Positions 34,739 to 47,218 are shown, counted from the stretch's first letter. The stretch: DNA of 64,000 bases from Enterobacter sp. Ag1 (GCA_000277545.1 AKXM01000040.1:1-64000), one strand, 5' to 3'. Notes: a model not told the origin generated them from the sequence alone. Translations and numbers: made by a program.

Positions 34739-36922
34739 ATGATTATTTACAAGATGATAAAAAAAATAGCGGTTGCCCTGGCGCTGTGTTTACTTCTCAT
34801 TCCCTTTTCTCGTTATATTTCACCGACAACCGTTGTTGATGGACATAAAACCTACCTCGCCTATCTGCCGCTCAGCTTTATAATGGCAATGATTATTATT
34901 TATGGCCGGTCTGCGATTATTCCGCTCACGCTAGGGTCGCTGGTTGTTTACAGCTGGCTGCTTGATTTAGCCGTTGTGCCGCTGGTTGCTTTTATTTTCT
35001 GTCTGCTATTCCCCTTATTGATTGCCAGTTTAATTACCCGCCACTACGTGGGCCGTCGCTGGCGTTTTGGGCTGCCCAATAAAGGCATGGGGCAGCGTAT
35101 TTTTTGGCTTGGTTTTGTCGCCCCGTTTACCATCAAACTGCTGATGTACCTCACAGGCAATGTGATTGAGTACCCACCAGAACTGGCGCCATTCTTTGGT
35201 GGCGGTTCCGTTATCTACATGATTGTTGATGTGCTGAATCTTGTCGTGGCCTCGCTCATCTTTACAACGCTTTTCTATTACCCGCTGCGTATGCTGTTGA
35301 ACCCGCATTTTGCGGTCGGTTTCTGGCGGCGCTGTGTCTGGCACTACAGGCAGGATAAAAACCGTTTCTATACGCCGATTTGGCTGGTTGTCTGGATGGT
35401 GTATTTGCTGCTGATGTGTTCGCCGTGGCATAGTGAACTGATTGCCGGCTATCTGGTTCCGCTGGTCTTTGTGCTGCTTACCCTGGGGATCCGTCGCCTT
35501 GGTGCGAGGCCTGTTTCTCTGTTGTGGGGGATTTCGGCATGGGTATTATTGACTTACAACACGGGTTTTTTGCAGGGCGTAAATACGCAATATGCTCTTT
35601 CCTTTATTCTGTCAGTCTTTATCTCCTTTACCGTATGTCTGTTGTATATGGCCACTTCATACCATAAAAATGAATGGATGAAGCGTGTTTATCATCTCCA
35701 GGCGCAGACAGATCCATTAACGCAATTACCTAATTTACGCGCGCTTGAAGAACATATTCAGACCTTTCAAACCGGTGCACTTTGCTGCCTGAGAATGGCG
35801 AACTTTGAGTTTCTTAGCCGACATTACGGCATGATGATGCGTGTTTACTGCAAGAAAACCATTGCCAGAGAATTACAACCCTGGCTGCTGGAAGGGGAAA
35901 AAATATTTCAGCTGCCGGGCAGTGAGCTGCTTCTGTTTTTACGGGAAGGCGAAACAGAAGCCCGGCTTACCTATTTTGTTGAACACCTGAATAATAAGAA
36001 AATCCCCTGGCACAATGTTACCCTTGAAATTGAATATGGGGCTTCCTGGGGCATTGTGGATTCACCGAAAGAGCTGCAGCGCATGCTCGGGCAATTAAGC
36101 TATCTGGCTGAAAAAGCCAGCGACACGCAGCGCGTACTTGGCCTTGATGCCAGGCTGCAGGCGGTCTCCGGGCAAACAACCGAGCGGGTGCTGCTGCTGC
36201 AAAAGATTAAGCAGGCAATAGACGAAGAAGCCTTTCAGCTCTACGCGCAGCCCATTGTCGACTGCGAAGGGAAGGGCTATCACGAAATCCTCAGCCGTCT
36301 GGTGATTGATGGGCAGCACATCACCCCGGATAAATTTATTCCGATTGTTGCCGAATTTAACCTCAGCACCCGTTTTGACATGATGGTGATGAAGATGCTG
36401 CTGACCTGGCTTGCAAAGCACCCAGGCAACGTGCAGCAGACGCGCTTTTCGGTCAATCTGATGCCGCTCACGCTAATGCAAAAAGAGATTGCCCAGCAGA
36501 TTATTGCCCAGTTTGACGTTTACAAGGTGCCGACCAGCGCGGTCGTCATTGAAGTGACGGAAGAGCAGGCATTTTCAAACTCAGAAACCTCTAACCAAAA
36601 TATTGCCCTGCTGCGTGAGAAAGGTTTTAAGATTGCTATTGATGACTTTGGAACAGGCTACGCTAACTATGAGCGCCTGAAGAAGCTGCAGGCGGATATC
36701 ATTAAGATAGATGGTTGCTTTGTCCGCGATATCACCGGCGATGTGATGGATAAGCTTATCGTGAAGTCCATTTGCGAACTGGCGGCGGCCAGAGAGCTCA
36801 GCGTCGTCGCAGAGTATGTCGAAACGGAAGAGCAGCGCGACATCCTGCTGCAGCTTGGCGTCCAATACCTGCAGGGGTATCTGGTGGGGAGACCCAAGCC
36901 TTTGCAGCAGCTTAAGCACTGA
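34739..36922 (+). CDS. pdeA: Cyclic-di-GMP phosphodiesterase PdeA (YfeA)
   Basis: 727 residues (E. coli YfeA/PdeA 729). Residues 1-310 hold about eight to ten transmembrane helices of a MASE1-type sensor. Next is a degenerate GGDEF domain (DPLTQLPNLRALEE; LPGSELLLFL where GGDEF would be), so no cyclase activity is expected. The C-terminal EAL domain keeps the catalytic set: the EIL variant of EAL in GYHEILSRL, the NLMPLTL asparagine, EVTEEQ, IDDFGTGYANYE, KIDG and AEYVET. It should cleave c-di-GMP to pGpG. Start chosen at 34739 by length match; a TTG at 34658 and ATG at 34754 are alternatives. A diguanylate cyclase gene follows after 32 bases. Confidence 0.92.
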   Translation: MIIYKMIKKIAVALALCLLLIPFSRYISPTTVVDGHKTYLAYLPLSFIMAMIIIYGRSAIIPLTLGSLVVYSWLLDLAVVPLVAFIFCLLFPLLIASLITRHYVGRRWRFGLPNKGMGQRIFWLGFVAPFTIKLLMYLTGNVIEYPPELAPFFGGGSVIYMIVDVLNLVVASLIFTTLFYYPLRMLLNPHFAVGFWRRCVWHYRQDKNRFYTPIWLVVWMVYLLLMCSPWHSELIAGYLVPLVFVLLTLGIRRLGARPVSLLWGISAWVLLTYNTGFLQGVNTQYALSFILSVFISFTVCLLYMATSYHKNEWMKRVYHLQAQTDPLTQLPNLRALEEHIQTFQTGALCCLRMANFEFLSRHYGMMMRVYCKKTIARELQPWLLEGEKIFQLPGSELLLFLREGETEARLTYFVEHLNNKKIPWHNVTLEIEYGASWGIVDSPKELQRMLGQLSYLAEKASDTQRVLGLDARLQAVSGQTTERVLLLQKIKQAIDEEAFQLYAQPIVDCEGKGYHEILSRLVIDGQHITPDKFIPIVAEFNLSTRFDMMVMKMLLTWLAKHPGNVQQTRFSVNLMPLTLMQKEIAQQIIAQFDVYKVPTSAVVIEVTEEQAFSNSETSNQNIALLREKGFKIAIDDFGTGYANYERLKKLQADIIKIDGCFVRDITGDVMDKLIVKSICELAAARELSVVAEYVETEEQRDILLQLGVQYLQGYLVGRPKPLQQLKH

Positions 36923-36954
36923 CGCTCTCCTTTGCACCCTAAAAAGGAATCACC

Positions 36955-38598
36955 GTGAGCACGTCGCTGATTAGCCATATTCGTCTGCCGATGGTAAAAA
37001 CACTGCGCATCACCCATGTGTGCTTTCTGTCGCTCTTTTTGCTGATCACCTTTCTTTTCTGGCAGCAGGGGGAGCTGTTCAACCACGGCTATCGCACCAG
37101 CCAGCTTAGCCATCTCGAAAGCGTGATCGCCAGGCTTGAAAGCAAATCTGAATATCAGATGGACAACCTGCGCTATCTCCGCCGCATGTTCATTGAAACG
37201 CTGAATGAGCCGCAGTTCACGCCGATCTCGCAGCTGGCTTCCCGGGCCAGCAATAAAGAGACGCTGTCGCCGCTGCATATCCAGAGCCTGCCGATCCCCG
37301 ATAGCGTGCAACCTTTTAAAAACAAGCCGAAAGAAGAAAGGGAAAAACTCACGCAGCGGGAATATCAGGCCCTGCGCGACATTCAGGATCTCTTTCCGCT
37401 GGCAGGCGGGAGCAACCGTCTCTCTTCGAACATTTATTACATGTCGCGCTCCGGGGCATTTATTGCGTCGCTCTCCCCCGATGTGAACAAACTGCTTATC
37501 GAAAGTGCTAACCCGCTGGCGATGCAGGGATCGTTTGTGCTTGGCTCTCCGCTGTTGAACCCGCGCCGCGATCCTTTCTGGACCCGGCAAAATATTGCAG
37601 ATACCGGCAAAACGCTGATTAATGGCTCTCTTCCGGTGGACTTTGACGACCGGTGGATTGGGCTGTTTGGTATCGCGGTCACCACCGAAACGCTTCGGCT
37701 GTTTCTCTCCAGCGCTTTGCCAGAGGACACGCAAAGCGCCTATCTGCTTTTTGATGAGCAGATGAACCCGCTGACTCGCCCCGTTGGCTCGCAGAATGGC
37801 TATCGCCTCAGCGAGAAGCAGCGACAGGCAATTCTTGAAAAGTTGATCGATGAATCCCGGGGCACCTTACGTTTTGGCTATGCTTATGCCACTTTCGGCC
37901 ATGTCACGGGGACGGGGGCAATCCTTGTCAGCGTCCAGACCATCCGGCAGGGGCTACACGAGGACTTTGGGCGTTTTAGCGTGCTGCTGGTAGTGATGTG
38001 GCTGACGGTGATCCTTATTCTGTTTGGTTCACACCGCATGATTTGCCGGCTGATTCGCAACATGGGCCATTTGCAGCAGGAAATGCACCGGCATGCGCTG
38101 CACGATGATCTGACCGGCGTTCTAAATCGCCGTGGCTTCTTTGAAACAACCGGGCGTATCAGCCCGCAGTACGTGGATTACTCCCTGATTCAGCTGGATC
38201 TCGATCATTTCAAAAAAGTGAATGACCGCTTCGGGCATCAGGTTGGCGATCGGGTGCTTATTCACGCCACGCGCTGCATCCAGCAGGCGATCCGCAGCCA
38301 GGACATTGTCGGGCGTATCGGCGGCGAAGAGTTTTGTGTCTACCTGCCTAATACCGATCTGCATGCGGCGATTGCCGTGGCGCAGCGGGTGCGCAAAATG
38401 CTGGTGAACACGCCGCTCAGGCTGGAGGACGAGTCTGAACTGCTGGTGACGGCCTCGCTGGGCGTGGCTTCCCATGAAGAAGCCCCAGACGGTGACCTGG
38501 AACACATCCAGAGTCAGGCGGATATTCGCCTGTATAGGGCGAAACAGCAGGGGAGAAACAGAGTGTGTTGGGGCGGCGAGGCTGAATCGCAGGCATAA
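36955..38598 (+). CDS. Membrane diguanylate cyclase with periplasmic sensor
   Basis: 547 residues. Transmembrane helices at about 18-37 and 341-359 enclose a 300-residue periplasmic region that looks Cache-like, similar in plan to E. coli DgcJ. The GGDEF domain starts near 382; its signature is GGEEF (456-460), the metal ligand is in LDLDHFKKVND and the inhibitory I-site RSQD (447-450) sits five residues ahead, so product feedback is expected. It makes c-di-GMP from two GTP. The start is GTG behind AAAAAGGAATCACC. It forms a pair with the upstream phosphodiesterase; E. coli K-12 lacks a cyclase here. Confidence 0.9.
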   Translation: MSTSLISHIRLPMVKTLRITHVCFLSLFLLITFLFWQQGELFNHGYRTSQLSHLESVIARLESKSEYQMDNLRYLRRMFIETLNEPQFTPISQLASRASNKETLSPLHIQSLPIPDSVQPFKNKPKEEREKLTQREYQALRDIQDLFPLAGGSNRLSSNIYYMSRSGAFIASLSPDVNKLLIESANPLAMQGSFVLGSPLLNPRRDPFWTRQNIADTGKTLINGSLPVDFDDRWIGLFGIAVTTETLRLFLSSALPEDTQSAYLLFDEQMNPLTRPVGSQNGYRLSEKQRQAILEKLIDESRGTLRFGYAYATFGHVTGTGAILVSVQTIRQGLHEDFGRFSVLLVVMWLTVILILFGSHRMICRLIRNMGHLQQEMHRHALHDDLTGVLNRRGFFETTGRISPQYVDYSLIQLDLDHFKKVNDRFGHQVGDRVLIHATRCIQQAIRSQDIVGRIGGEEFCVYLPNTDLHAAIAVAQRVRKMLVNTPLRLEDESELLVTASLGVASHEEAPDGDLEHIQSQADIRLYRAKQQGRNRVCWGGEAESQA

Positions 38599-38627
38599 AA
38601 AAGCCGGTGACCAGCACCGGCTTTTTA
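38597..38627. terminator. Bidirectional terminator cyclase/nupC
   Basis: AAAAAAGCCGGTG pairs with CACCGGCTTTTT around ACCAG, with A and T runs on either side, between convergent genes. The stem core is the same GCCGGTG/CACCGGC as at gltX/yfeD. Confidence 0.9.
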
Positions 38628-38638
38628 ATACGCAAAAA

Positions 38639-39826
38639 TTAGATAACCAGCGCGGCGATAGATGCCGACAGGATACTCACCAGCGTAGAGCCGTAAACCA
38701 GCTTCAGGCCGAAGCGGGAAACCACGTTGCCTTGCTCTTCGTTCAGGCCTTTAATGGCCCCGGCGATAATACCGATAGAAGAGAAGTTAGCGAAGGACAC
38801 CAGGAACACGGACAGGATGCCTTCCGCGCGTGGTGACAGGCTGCCGGCAATCTTCTGCAGATCCATCATCGCAACGAATTCGTTAGACACCAGTTTAGTC
38901 GCCATGATACTGCCGACCTGCAGCGCTTCTGCGGACGGCACGCCCATCACCCAGGCAACCGGGTAGAAGATATAGCCCAGAATGCCCTGGAAGGAGATAC
39001 CCAGCACGGCAGCGAACAGCGCGTTCAGGCCAGAAATCAGGGCGATAAAGCCGATCAGCATGGCGGCAACGATAATCGCCACTTTGAAACCTGCCAGAAT
39101 GTACTCGCCGAGCATTTCGAAGAAGCTTTGACCTTCATGCAGGTTAGTCATCTGCAGATTTTCTTCTTTCTCATCCACGCGGTACGGGTTGATCAGCGAC
39201 AACACGATAAAGGTACTGAACATGTTCAGCACCAGCGCGGCAACCACGTATTTTGGCTGCAGCATCGTCATGTACGCACCTACGATTGACATGGACACGG
39301 TAGACATAGCGGTCGCCGCCATGGTGTACATGCGGTTGCGCGACATCTTGCCGAGAATATCCTTATAGGCGATGAAGTTTTCTGACTGTCCCAGAATCAG
39401 CGAGCTTACGGCGTTAAAGGATTCCAGCTTACCCATACCGTTGACTTTAGAAAGCACGGTACCGATAGCGCGGATAACAATCGGCAGAATGCGAATATGC
39501 TGCAGAATACCGATCAGCGCAGAAATGAACACGATAGGGCACAGCACCTTCAGGAAGAAGAAAGCCAGGCCTTCATCGTTCATTTTGCCGAAGACAAAGT
39601 TTGTCCCTTCGTTAGCGAAACCGAGCAGTTTCTCGAACATTTCGGAGAAACCTTTTACGAAGCCCAGGCCGACGTCGGAGGTCAGGAAGAACCAGGCCAG
39701 TAACACTTCGATCACCAACAGCTGAATGACAAAGCGAATACGAATTTGCTTGCGGTTAGGGCTAACCAGCAAAGCCAGCAGCGCGACCACAGCAAGCGCT
39801 AAAACAAAGTGCAAAACGCGGGACAT
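38639..39826 (-). CDS. nupC: Nucleoside:H+ symporter NupC
   Basis: 395 residues (E. coli 400), a concentrative nucleoside transporter of the inner membrane. N-terminal helices, then the family signatures [13 protein letters not shown] and [27 protein letters not shown] and [18 protein letters not shown]. Imports pyrimidine nucleosides and adenosine with protons. In E. coli it is controlled by CRP and CytR; the upstream region is shared with mntH. Confidence 0.97.
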   Translation of the reverse strand: MSRVLHFVLALAVVALLALLVSPNRKQIRIRFVIQLLVIEVLLAWFFLTSDVGLGFVKGFSEMFEKLLGFANEGTNFVFGKMNDEGLAFFFLKVLCPIVFISALIGILQHIRILPIVIRAIGTVLSKVNGMGKLESFNAVSSLILGQSENFIAYKDILGKMSRNRMYTMAATAMSTVSMSIVGAYMTMLQPKYVVAALVLNMFSTFIVLSLINPYRVDEKEENLQMTNLHEGQSFFEMLGEYILAGFKVAIIVAAMLIGFIALISGLNALFAAVLGISFQGILGYIFYPVAWVMGVPSAEALQVGSIMATKLVSNEFVAMMDLQKIAGSLSPRAEGILSVFLVSFANFSSIGIIAGAIKGLNEEQGNVVSRFGLKLVYGSTLVSILSASIAALVI

Positions 39827-40189
39827 ATTTGCTCCAAATATGAGGCAGGTTTAATTTCGTTGCACATTCTATGTAACAAGCAATAAGAAAACGAGATCAA
39901 TTCCACACTATAGTGATGAGCTGTGACGGAACGCAAAAATAGTGATCCACCATACATTTCTGCTATGTTAAGTAAAGAAGCTAAAAGTTACGTTAAGATG
40001 GCTCATCGACAGTTTACACGTTGGCCAAATGTTAATCCGTTAACCGGCATCCAGATTCACTATCTCACGCCTCCTGCACATCGTTTTCAGCTATCAGAGA
40101 AATCAATTTCCCCGCACTAAATGAACTTGATAACCATTCTCATTTTGATAGCATAAAACATAGCAAAGGCTATATCTCAGAGGCAGAAG
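39827..40189. promoter_or_regulatory. Divergent nupC/mntH regulatory region
   Basis: 363 bases without a convincing gene. The nupC side (about 39880-39950) holds TGTGA/TCACA-like elements (TCCACACTATAGTGATGAGCTGTGACGG, split here as overlapping half-sites), fitting CRP/CytR control known in E. coli. The mntH side carries the MntR box listed separately. A 65-codon plus-strand frame at 39923 is not supported. Confidence 0.5.
40157..40177 (+). promoter_or_regulatory. MntR operator upstream of mntH
   Basis: AACATAGCAAAGGCTATATCT matches the MntR box of E. coli mntH (AACATAGCAAAGGCTATGTTT) in all but a few right-end bases, with the ATAGC/GCTAT inverted repeat intact. It lies 12 bases upstream of the mntH start. 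MntR with manganese should repress mntH here. Confidence 0.88.
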
Positions 40190-41428
40190 ATGACAAGCAG
40201 TCGCATTGACAGCAATACCGGACGTACCGCGCGTAAGCTGCGGCTGGCGTTGATGGGGCCAGCGTTTATCGCCGCTATCGGCTACATCGACCCCGGTAAC
40301 TTCGCGACCAATATCCAGGCCGGGGCGAGTTATGGCTATCAACTGCTGTGGGTGGTGGTGTGGGCAAACCTGATGGCGGCGCTGATTCAGGTACTCTCCG
40401 CCAAGCTGGGGATCGCCACCGGCAAGAACCTCGCCGAGCAAATCCGCGATCATTACCCGCGCCCGCTGGTGTGGATTTACTGGGTTCAGGCGGAAATTAT
40501 TGCCATGGCGACGGACCTCGCGGAGTTTATCGGGGCGGCCATTGGCTTCAAGCTGATTCTGGGCGTCTCTTTGCTCCAGGGAGCGGTGCTGACAGGGATA
40601 GCCACTTTCCTGATTTTGATGCTGCAAAGCCGCGGGCAAAAGCCGCTGGAAAAAGTTATCGGCGGGCTGCTGCTGTTTGTGGCGGCGGCCTACATCGTTG
40701 AGCTTATTTTTTCCCAGCCGAAGGTAGCTGAGCTGGGCAAAGGGATGCTGATCCCAAGTCTGCCGACGTCCGAGGCGGTCTACCTTGCTGCTGGCGTTCT
40801 GGGCGCGACAATCATGCCGCACGTGATTTACCTGCATTCTTCTCTGACTCAGCACCTGCATGCGGGCAACCGGGCAGAGCGCTATTCCGCCACTAAATGG
40901 GACGTGGCGATAGCGATGACGATTGCCGGCTTCGTCAACCTGGCGATGATGGCCACCGCCGCAGCGGCGTTTCACTTCACCGGGCATACCGGCGTTGCCG
41001 AGCTGGAAGATGCCTATAAAACGCTGGAACCGCTGTTGAGCCATGCTGCAGCCACGATTTTCGGGCTTAGCCTGGTGGCGGCCGGTTTGTCATCCACGGT
41101 GGTGGGCACGCTTGCCGGGCAGGTGGTGATGCAGGGGTTTGTCCGTTTTTATATTCCGCTGTGGGTTCGCCGGGCGATTACCATGGCGCCGTCCTTCGTG
41201 GTCATCATGATGGGGCTCGACCCAACGCGTATTCTGGTCATGAGCCAGGTGCTGTTGAGCTTCGGGATTGCGCTGGCGCTGGTGCCGCTGCTGGTGTTTA
41301 CCAGCGACAAAAAGCTGATGGGTGATTTGGTTAACGTGCGCTGGGTTAAGCTGGTTGGCTGGGCGATAGTCGCGGTGGTGGTGGCGCTCAACCTGTGGTT
41401 AATTTTTAGTACGCTGTTTGGCAACTAA
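40190..41428 (+). CDS. mntH: Manganese/iron Nramp transporter MntH
   Basis: 412 residues as in E. coli. Proton-coupled Mn2+ importer with eleven transmembrane helices. The metal-binding helix-break motif is DPGN (34-37) and the second motif is [12 protein letters not shown] near residue 209. Ribosome site CAGAGGCAG. Controlled by the MntR box upstream. A strong hairpin follows the stop. Confidence 0.98.
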   Translation: MTSSRIDSNTGRTARKLRLALMGPAFIAAIGYIDPGNFATNIQAGASYGYQLLWVVVWANLMAALIQVLSAKLGIATGKNLAEQIRDHYPRPLVWIYWVQAEIIAMATDLAEFIGAAIGFKLILGVSLLQGAVLTGIATFLILMLQSRGQKPLEKVIGGLLLFVAAAYIVELIFSQPKVAELGKGMLIPSLPTSEAVYLAAGVLGATIMPHVIYLHSSLTQHLHAGNRAERYSATKWDVAIAMTIAGFVNLAMMATAAAAFHFTGHTGVAELEDAYKTLEPLLSHAAATIFGLSLVAAGLSSTVVGTLAGQVVMQGFVRFYIPLWVRRAITMAPSFVVIMMGLDPTRILVMSQVLLSFGIALALVPLLVFTSDKKLMGDLVNVRWVKLVGWAIVAVVVALNLWLIFSTLFGN

Positions 41429-41448
41429 TCTTGCCAAAGAAAGTGAGA

Positions 41449-41475
41449 AGGGCTGGATTATCCAGCCCTTTTTTA
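41449..41475. terminator. Bidirectional terminator mntH/ypeC
   Basis: AAGGGCTGGAT pairs with ATCCAGCCCTT, followed by TTTT; it lies between convergent mntH and ypeC. Confidence 0.88.
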
Positions 41476-41476
41476 T

Positions 41477-41797
41477 TTAATGACGGTGTCCGTGACCTCT
41501 GCCGCGATGGTCGTCGCGGTCGTTCCAGCCTTCGCGATAGCCGCGTTCATAGCTATTTCGTCCGCGGTCCCAGCCTCGATCCCAGCCACGGTGGCGATGC
41601 CAGCCGCGATCGCGCCATTCATAATTGCGGTGCCAATAATCACGGTCGCGCCATCTGCCGCCGTCCCAGTAATTACCGCGATAATCTTGATCGCCAATCT
41701 GTAATTTCACCGACGGCAGCAGGGTGATTTCACCCGCGTTTGCGACCATCGGCGCCGCGGCCAGTAAGGCAAGGGCAAGCATTAGTGACCTGAACAT
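41477..41797 (-). CDS. ypeC: DUF2502 exported protein YpeC
   Basis: 106 residues (E. coli YpeC 108). Signal peptide 1-21 ([17 protein letters not shown]). The mature protein starts with [14 protein letters not shown] and then becomes very rich in Trp, Arg, His, Tyr and Asp ([20 protein letters not shown]), ending in an HR-rich tail. Periplasmic, function unknown; the His/Asp/Arg-rich tail could bind metal, but that is a guess. Convergent with mntH. Confidence 0.93.
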   Translation of the reverse strand: MFRSLMLALALLAAAPMVANAGEITLLPSVKLQIGDQDYRGNYWDGGRWRDRDYWHRNYEWRDRGWHRHRGWDRGWDRGRNSYERGYREGWNDRDDHRGRGHGHRH

Positions 41798-41952
41798 ACT
41801 TTCTCTCCCTGGTTCTCAGAGCCGTGTTGCGGCTTGTTAACACAATCTTACAAACCGACAACCGGGCTGATGAATTACACAATTCCTAAATCATCGGCCA
41901 TAGCACTTATTGCACAAGTCACTGGCGTGAACCCGGAGGGAAAGTTAAACGT

Positions 41953-42942
41953 TTACACTAAGATCGCCTCGATTTCTGCTCGTTCCTGTTCGCTGAAATG
42001 GCGCTGGCTTAGCATGCCCACGGCGTCCTCTATCTGGCTGGTTTTACTCGCGCCAATAAGCACCGAAGTCACTTTTTCATCGCGGAGTACCCAGGCCAGC
42101 GCCATCTGCGACAGCTTTTGCCCGCGTTTCTCCGCCAGCGCGTTGAGCTGCCGTACTTTTGCCAGCTTCTCTGCCGTAATCTGATCGGGGTTCAGGAAAC
42201 GGCTGCCGCTGGCAGCGCGTGAATCTGCAGGGATGCCGCTCAGATAGCGGTCGGTTAGCTGGCCCCCGGCAAGCGGGGAAAAAGCGATGCTGCCTACGCC
42301 TTTTTCCTGCAGCAGATCCAGCAGGCCACCTTCGACCCAGCGCTCAAACAGGGAATAACGCGGCTGGTGGATCAGGCAAGGCGTACCGAGATCGTTCAGG
42401 ATATCAATAGCTTTCTCCGCCCGATCGGCCGGGTAGTTTGAGATCCCGACATACAGCGCTTTGCCCTGGCGCACCACATGGTCGAGGGCGCGCATGGTCT
42501 CCTCCAGCGGCGTGTCAGGATCCGGGCGGTGATGATAAAAGATATCGACATACTCCAGCCCCGTGCGCTTCAGACTCTGGTCGAGACTTGAAATCAGATA
42601 TTTGCGTGAACCCCAGTCGCCGTAAGGCCCGTCCCACATGGTGTAACCCGCTTTGGTGGAGATAATCAGCTCGTCGCGCCAGGCCTGAAAATCTTCCCGC
42701 AAAATGCGCCCAAAGTTGGCTTCAGCTGACCCAGGCGGTGGCCCGTAATTATTGGCAAGGTCAAAATGGGTAATGCCCAGATCGAAAGCCTTTCTCAGCA
42801 GTTGACGGCTGGTTTCCAGCAGCGTTTCATCGCCAAAATTGTGCCAAAGGCCAAGGGAAATAGCGGGCAGTTTCAGGCCGCTGCGGCCGCAGCGACGGTA
42901 CTCCATAGACGAATAGCGTTCAGGGTGGGGCTGCCAGGTCAT
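41953..42942 (-). CDS. Aldo-keto reductase, YghZ/L-glyceraldehyde-3-phosphate reductase type
   Basis: 329 residues. The catalytic tetrad is D61 and Y66 (FDLANNYG), K97 (STKAGY) and H137 (DIFYHHR). Overall it resembles E. coli YghZ (346 residues), which reduces L-glyceraldehyde 3-phosphate and methylglyoxal with NADPH, but it is shorter at the C-terminus. The NADP site shows VLIGASK near the end. The start is the ATG at 42942 behind AAGGATGACAATA; the frame opens 28 codons earlier without similarity. Not at this locus in E. coli; divergent from ipdC. Confidence 0.85.
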   Translation of the reverse strand: MTWQPHPERYSSMEYRRCGRSGLKLPAISLGLWHNFGDETLLETSRQLLRKAFDLGITHFDLANNYGPPPGSAEANFGRILREDFQAWRDELIISTKAGYTMWDGPYGDWGSRKYLISSLDQSLKRTGLEYVDIFYHHRPDPDTPLEETMRALDHVVRQGKALYVGISNYPADRAEKAIDILNDLGTPCLIHQPRYSLFERWVEGGLLDLLQEKGVGSIAFSPLAGGQLTDRYLSGIPADSRAASGSRFLNPDQITAEKLAKVRQLNALAEKRGQKLSQMALAWVLRDEKVTSVLIGASKTSQIEDAVGMLSQRHFSEQERAEIEAILV

Positions 42943-43099
42943 TATTGTCATCCTTACAGGTAACAGAGAAATCAGTGTATACGCTTTCACAACCCAGAAT
43001 ACGCCGTATTTCACTGTAAATTCCACGTGCCACCCCTTAAATCGGATATATTCTCGACACCGATCCCGGTTACTTAATACTCACAGCAAGCCCTCATAG

Positions 43100-44773
<1,674 letters not shown>

Positions 44774-46006
44774 TTAGCGGTTTGGCCGCCCGGCCATCAT
44801 CAACGGTTTACCCGCCAGCAGGAGCCAGGCGGGCAACATCACGATGCACAGCAAGGGCAGGAGTTTGACGTCCGGTACCACGGCCATCGCCATAAACAGG
44901 CTCAGCCAACCGTCGCGCGTGACCACCAGCACCATGCCAAGGACGGCGCAGGAGAGGGTAATCGCGGCAGGGACCGCCTCAACGTGCTGGTGCAGCATCA
45001 TGCCTAACGCCACGCCCACAAACACCGCCGGGAAAATACGACCACCCCGGAAACCGCTGGCGGCAGCGATAATCAGCGCGGCCAGCTTCACCACGGCAAA
45101 CAGCAGCAGCGACGACACGGAGAAATCGGCGATAGCCAGCTGCCGCATCTCATCCAGGCCTTTAAACATTGTCACCTCACCGCCGATTACCCCCAGCAGG
45201 CCTAGCAAAAAACCGCCTGCACCGAGTATAAGCACCGGATGTTTGAGCTGGTGCATCAGGCGGTGCAGCCTTGGCAGACACCAGACGCCCACCATGCCCA
45301 TCGCAATGGCGATAGCCGCGACAACCGCCCCGCTGAACAGGTCTTCAATGTGCATTTCGGGGTAGCTGGCAACCGGCAGTGCAAAGTGCGGCTGAAAGAA
45401 AATGCTGGTGGTCAGCGCCCCGGCGGATGCGGCCATCAATGGCGCGAACAGTCTGTCCCACAGCGGGACTTCATTATTTCCGCCCAGGGTTTGCGAAAAG
45501 ATCAGCGCCGCGGCCACCGGCGTGCCGAATAAAGCGCCGACGGTGCCCGCCGCGGCGAGAATAGTCCAGTCAAGCGGGCTGACCTTCGGCAAAACGCGGG
45601 CGCCAAGCGCCACCGCGAGCGCAATATTCACCGCCATAATCGGGTGCTCCGGCCCCAGGCTCACGCCACCGGCAAGGCCAATCACCAGCGCCATCACCAG
45701 GCCAGGAATAGCCATCGTTGGCACGGGCGCCCCGATAAGCGGTTCGGTCGCGGGATCGGGCCCGCCGTGGCCAGGCAAATAGCGGATAACCAGCCCAACC
45801 GCGACGCCGGTCAGGGTCAAAATAAGCAGTATCCAAAATGGGGACTGGGGATCGTACCCGCGCGCCGCTGGCAGCGTGGCCCACAGATATTCCTGCAGCG
45901 CAGCGGCAACCTTCATAACGACAATTAATACCAGGCTGGATAAGACGCCGATAATCAGAGCCGGAATGGAAAGTACCAGCATGGTTCTGGCTCGCGGATG
46001 GAGCAT
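44774..46006 (-). CDS. yfeO: ClC-type ion channel family protein YfeO
   Basis: 410 residues (E. coli YfeO 418). Member of the voltage-gated chloride channel (ClC) family with about ten membrane segments. Conserved stretches: [46 protein letters not shown] and [20 protein letters not shown], the last being a pore-lining ClC signature. Ion specificity is unknown. Start at the ATG 46006 behind AAGGATTGACT, as in E. coli; a TTG two codons earlier is less likely. Convergent with ipdC and divergent from glk. Confidence 0.93.
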   Translation of the reverse strand: MLHPRARTMLVLSIPALIIGVLSSLVLIVVMKVAAALQEYLWATLPAARGYDPQSPFWILLILTLTGVAVGLVIRYLPGHGGPDPATEPLIGAPVPTMAIPGLVMALVIGLAGGVSLGPEHPIMAVNIALAVALGARVLPKVSPLDWTILAAAGTVGALFGTPVAAALIFSQTLGGNNEVPLWDRLFAPLMAASAGALTTSIFFQPHFALPVASYPEMHIEDLFSGAVVAAIAIAMGMVGVWCLPRLHRLMHQLKHPVLILGAGGFLLGLLGVIGGEVTMFKGLDEMRQLAIADFSVSSLLLFAVVKLAALIIAAASGFRGGRIFPAVFVGVALGMMLHQHVEAVPAAITLSCAVLGMVLVVTRDGWLSLFMAMAVVPDVKLLPLLCIVMLPAWLLLAGKPLMMAGRPNR

Positions 46007-46208
46007 AGTCAATCCTTACAATAGGAAGTCGCACGGCGCAAAAACGGAAAGTCTTAAGCCGCATTGCAAATAGAGCTGAAACGGTAAAGCCAGAATGTGA
46101 CCTGGTTCAACAATCGCGCCGCACCTGGATGATGGTCATTGTTGTTTCGGCTGGCTAATTTTACAGTGTTGCCAGAACTTATTCTGACTTTAGCGGAGCT
46201 GTTTGAGA

Positions 46209-47174
46209 ATGACAAAATATGCTTTGGTGGGAGATGTCGGCGGCACCAATGCACGTCTGGCGCTATGCGATTTGAACACGGGTGATATTTCACAGGCAAA
46301 GACTTACTCCGGCCTTGATTTTCCAAGCCTGGAAGCGGTGATTCAGCACTACCTCAAAGAACATAACATCAGCGTGCAGTCAGGCTGTGTGGCGATTGCC
46401 TGCCCGATAAACGGGGACTGGGTGGAAATGACCAACCACACCTGGGCATTTTCCACCGCCGAAATGAAGCAAAACCTGGGCTTCGATCATCTGGAAATTA
46501 TCAACGACTTTACCGGCGTTTCCATGGCCATCCCGGCGCTGAAAAAAGAGCATCTGATTCAGTTCGGCGGTGGCGAGCCTGTGGCAGGCAAACCGGTGGT
46601 GGTGTACGGTGCGGGCACCGGGCTGGGCGTTTCTCACCTGGTGCATGTCGACAAACGCTGGATCAGCCTGCCGGGCGAAGGCGGCCACTCAGATTTCGCG
46701 GCGAACAGCGAAGAAGAGGGCATTATCCTGGAGCAGCTGCGCAATGAACTTGGGCACGTCTCCAACGAGCGCATTCTCTCCGGGCCAGGTCTGCTGAATC
46801 TCTACCGCGCCATCGTTAAGGCCGATGGCCGTGAGCCGGAAAACTACCAGCCGAAGGACATCACCGAAAAAGCCGTGGACGATACCTGCACCGACTGCCG
46901 CCGCGCGCTGTCGCTGTTCTGCGTGATCCTGGGGCGTTTCGGCGGCAACCTGGCCCTGAACATGAGTACGTTTGGCGGCGTGTATATCGCCGGCGGTATC
47001 GTGCCGCGCTTCCTGGAGTTCTTTAAGGCTTCGGGCTTCCGCGGCGGGTTTGAAGACAAAGGCCGCTTCAAAGCGTTCGTGAAGGATATTCCCGTTTATC
47101 TCATCGTGCACGATCAGCCTGGGCTGCTGGGCGCCGGGGCACACCTGCGTCAGACGCTGGGTCACGTCCTGTAA
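46209..47174 (+). CDS. glk: Glucokinase Glk
   Basis: 321 residues as in E. coli. Phosphorylates cytosolic glucose with ATP. The phosphate loop is [12 protein letters not shown] at the N-terminus; the catalytic aspartate is in IINDFTG; the adenosine loop is VYGAGTGLG and the zinc-free E. coli-type motif LPGEGGH is present. Start at ATG 46209 (MTKYALVGD); a TTG two codons earlier is in frame. Convergent with pyrR. Confidence 0.97.
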   Translation: MTKYALVGDVGGTNARLALCDLNTGDISQAKTYSGLDFPSLEAVIQHYLKEHNISVQSGCVAIACPINGDWVEMTNHTWAFSTAEMKQNLGFDHLEIINDFTGVSMAIPALKKEHLIQFGGGEPVAGKPVVVYGAGTGLGVSHLVHVDKRWISLPGEGGHSDFAANSEEEGIILEQLRNELGHVSNERILSGPGLLNLYRAIVKADGREPENYQPKDITEKAVDDTCTDCRRALSLFCVILGRFGGNLALNMSTFGGVYIAGGIVPRFLEFFKASGFRGGFEDKGRFKAFVKDIPVYLIVHDQPGLLGAGAHLRQTLGHVL

Positions 47175-47180
47175 TACCGC

Positions 47181-47205
47181 GCGGGCGCACTGCGATTGCG
47201 CCCGC
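47181..47205. terminator. Hairpin between glk and pyrR
   Basis: GCGGGCGCA pairs with TGCGCCCGC around a seven-base loop between convergent stops. No T run follows on the plus strand, so intrinsic termination is uncertain. Confidence 0.5.
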
Positions 47206-47218
47206 CAGTTTCCCTTCT

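Noticed and set aside
36667-37734. 355-codon minus-strand frame opposite the phosphodiesterase/cyclase junction
   Set aside because: Antisense shadow of two well-supported genes; composition rich in Arg/His/Gln with no domain.
39923-40120. 65-codon frame between nupC and mntH
   Set aside because: It crosses the regulatory region of mntH, lacks a ribosome site and has no known counterpart in E. coli.
43000-43040. Possible TyrR box upstream of ipdC (TGTAAA at about 43014)
   Set aside because: The second half does not match TTTACA at the required spacing.
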